A stretch of DNA of 41,187 nucleotides, taken from IMG/VR virus record IMGVR_UViG_3300042396_000609, positions 1-41,187 of that record, one strand, 5' to 3'. Numbering within the stretch: the stretch's first letter is position 1; the number at the start of each line of letters is the position of its first letter. The notes beneath the pieces are model-generated. The model was not told the origin of the DNA, did no database searches, and saw nothing but the letters and a program-made list of their open reading frames with translations. This stretch comes from a virus. The translations under genes and the position numbers were made by a program. This document shows, one piece after another, positions 37,962 to 41,187 of the stretch.

Positions 37962-40192
37962 TTACGCCTGGACAAAGTTTTAATGGCAAAGTTGGCGTGG
38001 CGTTTTCCCAAACGCCTGCTTACACCGGAACGATCAGTTCATGGAGCGGTAGTGGTTTACCCGCTGGCTTGTCGTTGAATGGAACAGCCGGGCTGATTTC
38101 CGGCACTCCAACTACGAAGGGGAGTTCCAGCGCGAGTATTTCGTATCCGGGAAAATATTTAAGTCTTTATGCCAACGGAAATAAGAGTGGTCTAATAAGC
38201 GCCAATGGGACCGCATCAATTCGCGGATATCAGGGATCAGTAGGAGGAGTGCGAAACGGCGAAGTTTCGTATTTACCGCTTTCTATTGTGGATTTGGTAT
38301 TTTATGAGAATTATTATGGAATTGCATTATTAAGCGATGGAACAATCCGTGTTATTGGAGATATATCCAGTAGTGGCGCGGGGTCTAGTATATATGGATT
38401 AAGGTTAAATATCTATGCCGGAAATGATGTTATCGGAATTGCAGTGCGCGGCTCTTCTAGTTATTATGTATTGAAAAGCAACGGTAGCGTTTTGCAATGC
38501 TCAGATGAATCTGCTCCATACTCTACGGGATTAACCGGTGTCCAAAAAATAGGGAATAAAGGTGGTTTCTTTGTAATCAAAAGCAACGGCGATCTTTTTG
38601 TCGAAGATTTTGGCATAGCAAGCAGTAATGGAAGTTTCATTAACAATGGATTTGGATTAGTTACATCAAATGTCGCAGATGCGATTTTAAGCGTTGAACT
38701 TGCTAGAACTGGCCCCTATGAGCCTTATGAATCCAGGACGCGAGGCGTTGTTTGCCTTAAAAACAATGGAACGGTAGAGGTATTTGGCGAGGCATATTAT
38801 ACTGGGAGCCCTAGCGGTTTGAGTCAAGTGACATCGATTGCCAAAGCGGACAGAAAATATTTCGCGGCAAAAAATGACGGGTCTCTTGTAGCATGGCATC
38901 CGGCAGGCTACGCTCCGCCGGCTTATTTGGACTTGCCTCTCGGGCTTTCCGGTGTGACGGCTCTAGCTGGGGCCGGCGGCGGAGATAATAGTTATTTCCT
39001 TGCGTTAAAAAATGATGGTTCAATAGTGGGATGGGGAGGCTCTTATACTTACGGGGCTAACGCTTCTGCATCAGCGCCAAACTTCACGACTAGCATCGGC
39101 TTCTCGATTGCCGAAGGCGTGCCGATCATCACTGCTGGGCAGACTGCATCCGGAACCGTTGGCACGGCGTTCAGTAAGACATTTTCGCTCACCGACAGCG
39201 CGAATCGACCAGTGACGAGTTGGGCAGCGACAGGGCTGCCTGATGGTCTAATCATCAATTCCACGACTGGGCAAATTACAGGGTCCGCTACTACCGCTGT
39301 GACTTACGAAACAACGCTTACGGCAACAGGTCCTGGCGGCACAGATTCGGAATCGGTCAGCATGTTAATATCAGCCGCAATACCATTTTTTTTAGGCAGC
39401 CTTAAAACAAAAGCCGTCTACGCAGGCACGACCGAAGCGAAGGCGGTCTACTACGGCCCGCAACTCCTCTGGAATGTTCCGGGCTGGGAGCCTCCCGCTT
39501 TCTCTCCATCGAGCATCTCCGGTCTCAGGCTCTGGCTCGACTCATCTGTCGGCCTTTACGACGCGACGAGCGGCGGCAATCTCGTCACGACGAATTCCTC
39601 CCCCGTCCGGCGATGGGAAGACCGAAGCGGCAATGGATTCCATGCGACTGGGACAAACAGCCCGACCCTTTCGCTTAACCAAGTCAACACATTGCCTGCC
39701 CTCACTTTTAACGGGTCGCAATATCTGAGCCTCCCAACCTACTTGAATGGCACCGCAGCCAGTTTTTTTGTCGTAGCAAAGCCCTCCAGCACACCATCCG
39801 ATAATGGGCCTCTCCTCGGCAATGTCGGATCGGCGTCGTCTTCCGGTCATTACCCATACCAGGCAGGGGACATATACGACAAAACGGCTTCGTCGGTTAG
39901 AAAAGGCCCGATCACCCAGCCCAGCGGATTTTTTAACTGGCACCTCTACAATGTCACCAGCGCCGATAATAACTGGCGATATTTATTCAATGGGAGCCTC
40001 CATTTCAGCACGACGAGCAACACCTACAACGCCACATTCGGCTCGGCTCCCACAATTGCCTTCGACCAAGCGGGCGGGAGTTATGCTTTCAACGGCTCAA
40101 TCGCCGAAATCATAGTTTACAACACAGCCCTCAGCGAGTCAGACCGCCTCGCCGTCTCCGAATACCTCCGCGCAAAATTCACTCTGTATTAG
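37958..40192 (+). CDS. Large adhesin: two Ig-like (He_PIG) domains, RCC1-like propeller, LamG-like domain
   Basis: The product has 744 residues from a GTG overlapping the fibre stop. Residues 1-55 (ITPGQSFNGKVGVAFSQ, GLPAGLSLNGTAGLISGTP) and 388-470 (ITAGQTASGTVGTAFSK, GLPDGLIINSTTGQITGSA) are He_PIG repeats. Between them six or seven RCC1-like blades are visible (FAAKNDGSLVAW, FLALKNDGSIVGWGG, YYVLKSNGSVLQC). Residues 513-744 are a LamG-like lectin domain (SGLRLWLDSSVGLYD, RRWEDRSGNGFHATG). The blade region (38150-38900) is AT-rich. It probably recognises the host surface. Confidence 0.8.
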   Translation: MITPGQSFNGKVGVAFSQTPAYTGTISSWSGSGLPAGLSLNGTAGLISGTPTTKGSSSASISYPGKYLSLYANGNKSGLISANGTASIRGYQGSVGGVRNGEVSYLPLSIVDLVFYENYYGIALLSDGTIRVIGDISSSGAGSSIYGLRLNIYAGNDVIGIAVRGSSSYYVLKSNGSVLQCSDESAPYSTGLTGVQKIGNKGGFFVIKSNGDLFVEDFGIASSNGSFINNGFGLVTSNVADAILSVELARTGPYEPYESRTRGVVCLKNNGTVEVFGEAYYTGSPSGLSQVTSIAKADRKYFAAKNDGSLVAWHPAGYAPPAYLDLPLGLSGVTALAGAGGGDNSYFLALKNDGSIVGWGGSYTYGANASASAPNFTTSIGFSIAEGVPIITAGQTASGTVGTAFSKTFSLTDSANRPVTSWAATGLPDGLIINSTTGQITGSATTAVTYETTLTATGPGGTDSESVSMLISAAIPFFLGSLKTKAVYAGTTEAKAVYYGPQLLWNVPGWEPPAFSPSSISGLRLWLDSSVGLYDATSGGNLVTTNSSPVRRWEDRSGNGFHATGTNSPTLSLNQVNTLPALTFNGSQYLSLPTYLNGTAASFFVVAKPSSTPSDNGPLLGNVGSASSSGHYPYQAGDIYDKTASSVRKGPITQPSGFFNWHLYNVTSADNNWRYLFNGSLHFSTTSNTYNATFGSAPTIAFDQAGGSYAFNGSIAEIIVYNTALSESDRLAVSEYLRAKFTLY

Positions 40193-40195
40193 GCG

Positions 40196-40229
40196 CTCCG
40201 TGTTCTCTGTGTCCTCTGTGGTCAACCCC
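40196..40229 (+). repeat. Dispersed CTCTGTG-type repeat, copy 2
   Basis: It matches 20627-20660 except for about four bases and lies directly after the adhesin stop, before the TTTGACA at 40268. See the other copy for its nature. Confidence 0.6.
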
Positions 40230-40267
40230 TCCGAGCCGCTCTAGGAGACGCTCGGAATCCTGCCCGA

Positions 40268-40295
40268 TTTGACAGTCCGCCGCTCCTCGAGCGGC
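40268..40295 (+). promoter_or_regulatory. TTTGACA plus hairpin abutting the fibre start codon
   Basis: TTTGACA (40268-40274) is followed by a 7-bp perfect stem GCCGCTC-CTC-GAGCGGC (40279-40295). The ATG starts at the next base. Unlike the three GTG elements, the heptamer is not part of the stem. There is no Shine-Dalgarno. Confidence 0.5.
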
Positions 40296-41187
40296 ATGAA
40301 ACTTTTCCTCGATCAAAAAGCCCGGCGATTCATCAAGAGCGCCGCGTCGAATGTCGCGCTTCAAACCCTCGTCCTCAAGCGCCGCGACCAGGTTCCGATC
40401 GAAGTCATTTTCATCGAGAACGGCGTCGCCATCGATCCCCCCGCAGGCACGCAGACCACCGTCGCCCTCAAGTCCTCATTTTCCGACGCCAACTTTCTCG
40501 CTTTGGCGGCCCCCGGGTCCACCATCCTTGACCTCAACACCGTCCCGGTCGAGGGCGCCTTCTCCTCCGACCCCGCCAGCATCGCCGCTTTCCTCGAGAT
40601 CCGCTGGACAGCACCGACCCAAGCCCTCCGCACCGCCACGCTGCAAGTCGAAATCCAGAACTCCGTCATCCTCGGCGACGAAGCCACCCCCGCCGCGCTC
40701 CCCGACGGCAAAGCCACCCAAGCCGAAGCCGAAGCCGGAACCGATAACACCAAATGGATGACGCCCCTGCGCACCGCGCAGGCCATCGCCGAACTCGCCC
40801 CACCGCCCACTTGGGACAGCGTCCTCAACAAGCCTGCCGCCTTTCCTCCCTCGGCCCACACGCACACCGCCAGCCAGATCACCGATTTCGCCTCTGCCGT
40901 CGTCGCCGTCTCCCCGCCCGTCGATTGGTCATCGCTCACCGGCAAGCCAACGACCTTCGCACCTTCCGCCCACACCCACGCCGCAACCGAGATCACCGGC
41001 CTTTCGTCCTACATCATCGCCAGCGCCCCTGGCCTCTCGATCAACACCACCGTCCGCATCGGCGACGGCACCAGCGTCACCTTCCCAATCGACGGACTCG
41101 TCAGCAGCGATCCCGAGCATGTCCTCGTCGCCCTCAACGGCGTCACACAAACCCCCACCACCGACTACACGGTCAGCGAAGCCACCG
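40296..41187 (+). CDS. Tail fibre, truncated by window end (N-terminal part)
   Basis: The frame is open to the last base. It encodes 297 residues of a fibre related to the one at 36735 (shared N-terminal domain, TQAEAEAG linker, and HxH in SAHTHTAS and SAHTHAAT). The last 290 bases equal bases 1-290 except for nine clustered differences, eight of which are silent or part of a single Gln/Ser change. Joined with 291-598 it gives exactly 399 codons. The two are therefore probably one gene in a circular or permuted genome, or else two close paralogues. Confidence 0.8.
   Translation, partial: MKLFLDQKARRFIKSAASNVALQTLVLKRRDQVPIEVIFIENGVAIDPPAGTQTTVALKSSFSDANFLALAAPGSTILDLNTVPVEGAFSSDPASIAAFLEIRWTAPTQALRTATLQVEIQNSVILGDEATPAALPDGKATQAEAEAGTDNTKWMTPLRTAQAIAELAPPPTWDSVLNKPAAFPPSAHTHTASQITDFASAVVAVSPPVDWSSLTGKPTTFAPSAHTHAATEITGLSSYIIASAPGLSINTTVRIGDGTSVTFPIDGLVSSDPEHVLVALNGVTQTPTTDYTVSEAT

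Noticed and set aside
5160-40274. TTGACA in the recurring heptamer as the -35 box of ordinary sigma-70 promoters
   Set aside because: No TATAAT-like -10 box lies 16-18 bases downstream at any of the sites I checked (23568, 40268 and others), and start codons often fall where the -10 would be.

Overview
The window reads as an essentially complete genome of a temperate, siphovirus-type tailed phage. It has a tape measure protein, a lambda-type large terminase, a ClpP-like prohead protease, a tyrosine integrase with an attP that copies the 3' half of a tRNA-Leu, and one small divergently transcribed gene at the lysogeny switch. Positions 1-290 and 40898-41187 are near-identical (9 mismatches) and lie in the same reading frame of the same tail-fibre gene. 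Joined, they give a circle of about 40.9 kb with one intact 399-codon gene across the join; a tandem paralogue is the alternative. All but one of the roughly 59 genes lie on the + strand, most with 1-4 base stop/start overlaps. Base composition is GC-rich with several AT-rich islands. Shine-Dalgarno sequences are scarce.

Layout: 1-4885, tail-fibre and adhesin genes. 4887-6210, lysis cassette (coiled-coil membrane protein, small holin-like protein, lipoprotein, amidase). 6210-7481, attP and integrase. 7495-8403, switch region with a leftward RHH-like gene, four GTGCAC sites, a rightward RHH gene and an excisionase-like gene. 8403-17641, early genes: small membrane or accessory proteins, a Sak4-like ATPase, a Cas4-like PD-(D/E)XK nuclease, an SSB-like protein, a ParB-methyltransferase fusion, a putative replication initiator, a DnaB helicase and a RuvC-like resolvase. 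17642-17743, candidate cos. 17744-24781, packaging and head. 24877-34187, neck, tail tube, tail chaperones with a likely -1 frameshift, tape measure and distal tail proteins. 34172-36702, a glycosyltransferase followed by a glycosyltransferase-sulfotransferase fusion. 36735-41187, a fibre with HxH motifs, a large Ig/RCC1-propeller/LamG adhesin, and the fibre gene that crosses the ends.

How the genes work together: Sak4, the nuclease and the SSB-like protein look like a single-strand-annealing recombination set beside the replication genes. The integrase, the Xis-like protein and repeated GGGCAACA sites flanking the tRNA-Leu core form the integration module. The adhesin and fibre genes show shared modules, which points to frequent shuffling of host-recognition parts.

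The most unusual signals are: (1) a recurring TTTGACA heptamer 14-23 bases before many late-gene starts, often with a hairpin whose right arm contains or abuts the start codon; (2) the phage-borne glycosyltransferase-sulfotransferase fusion, followed by a relic 3' gene end that differs only synonymously from the gene before it; (3) the RCC1-propeller adhesin. The host is not certain. Weak Shine-Dalgarno use and a dispersed CTCTGTG-type intergenic repeat would fit a Verrucomicrobiota- or Planctomycetota-like environmental bacterium, but this is only inference.
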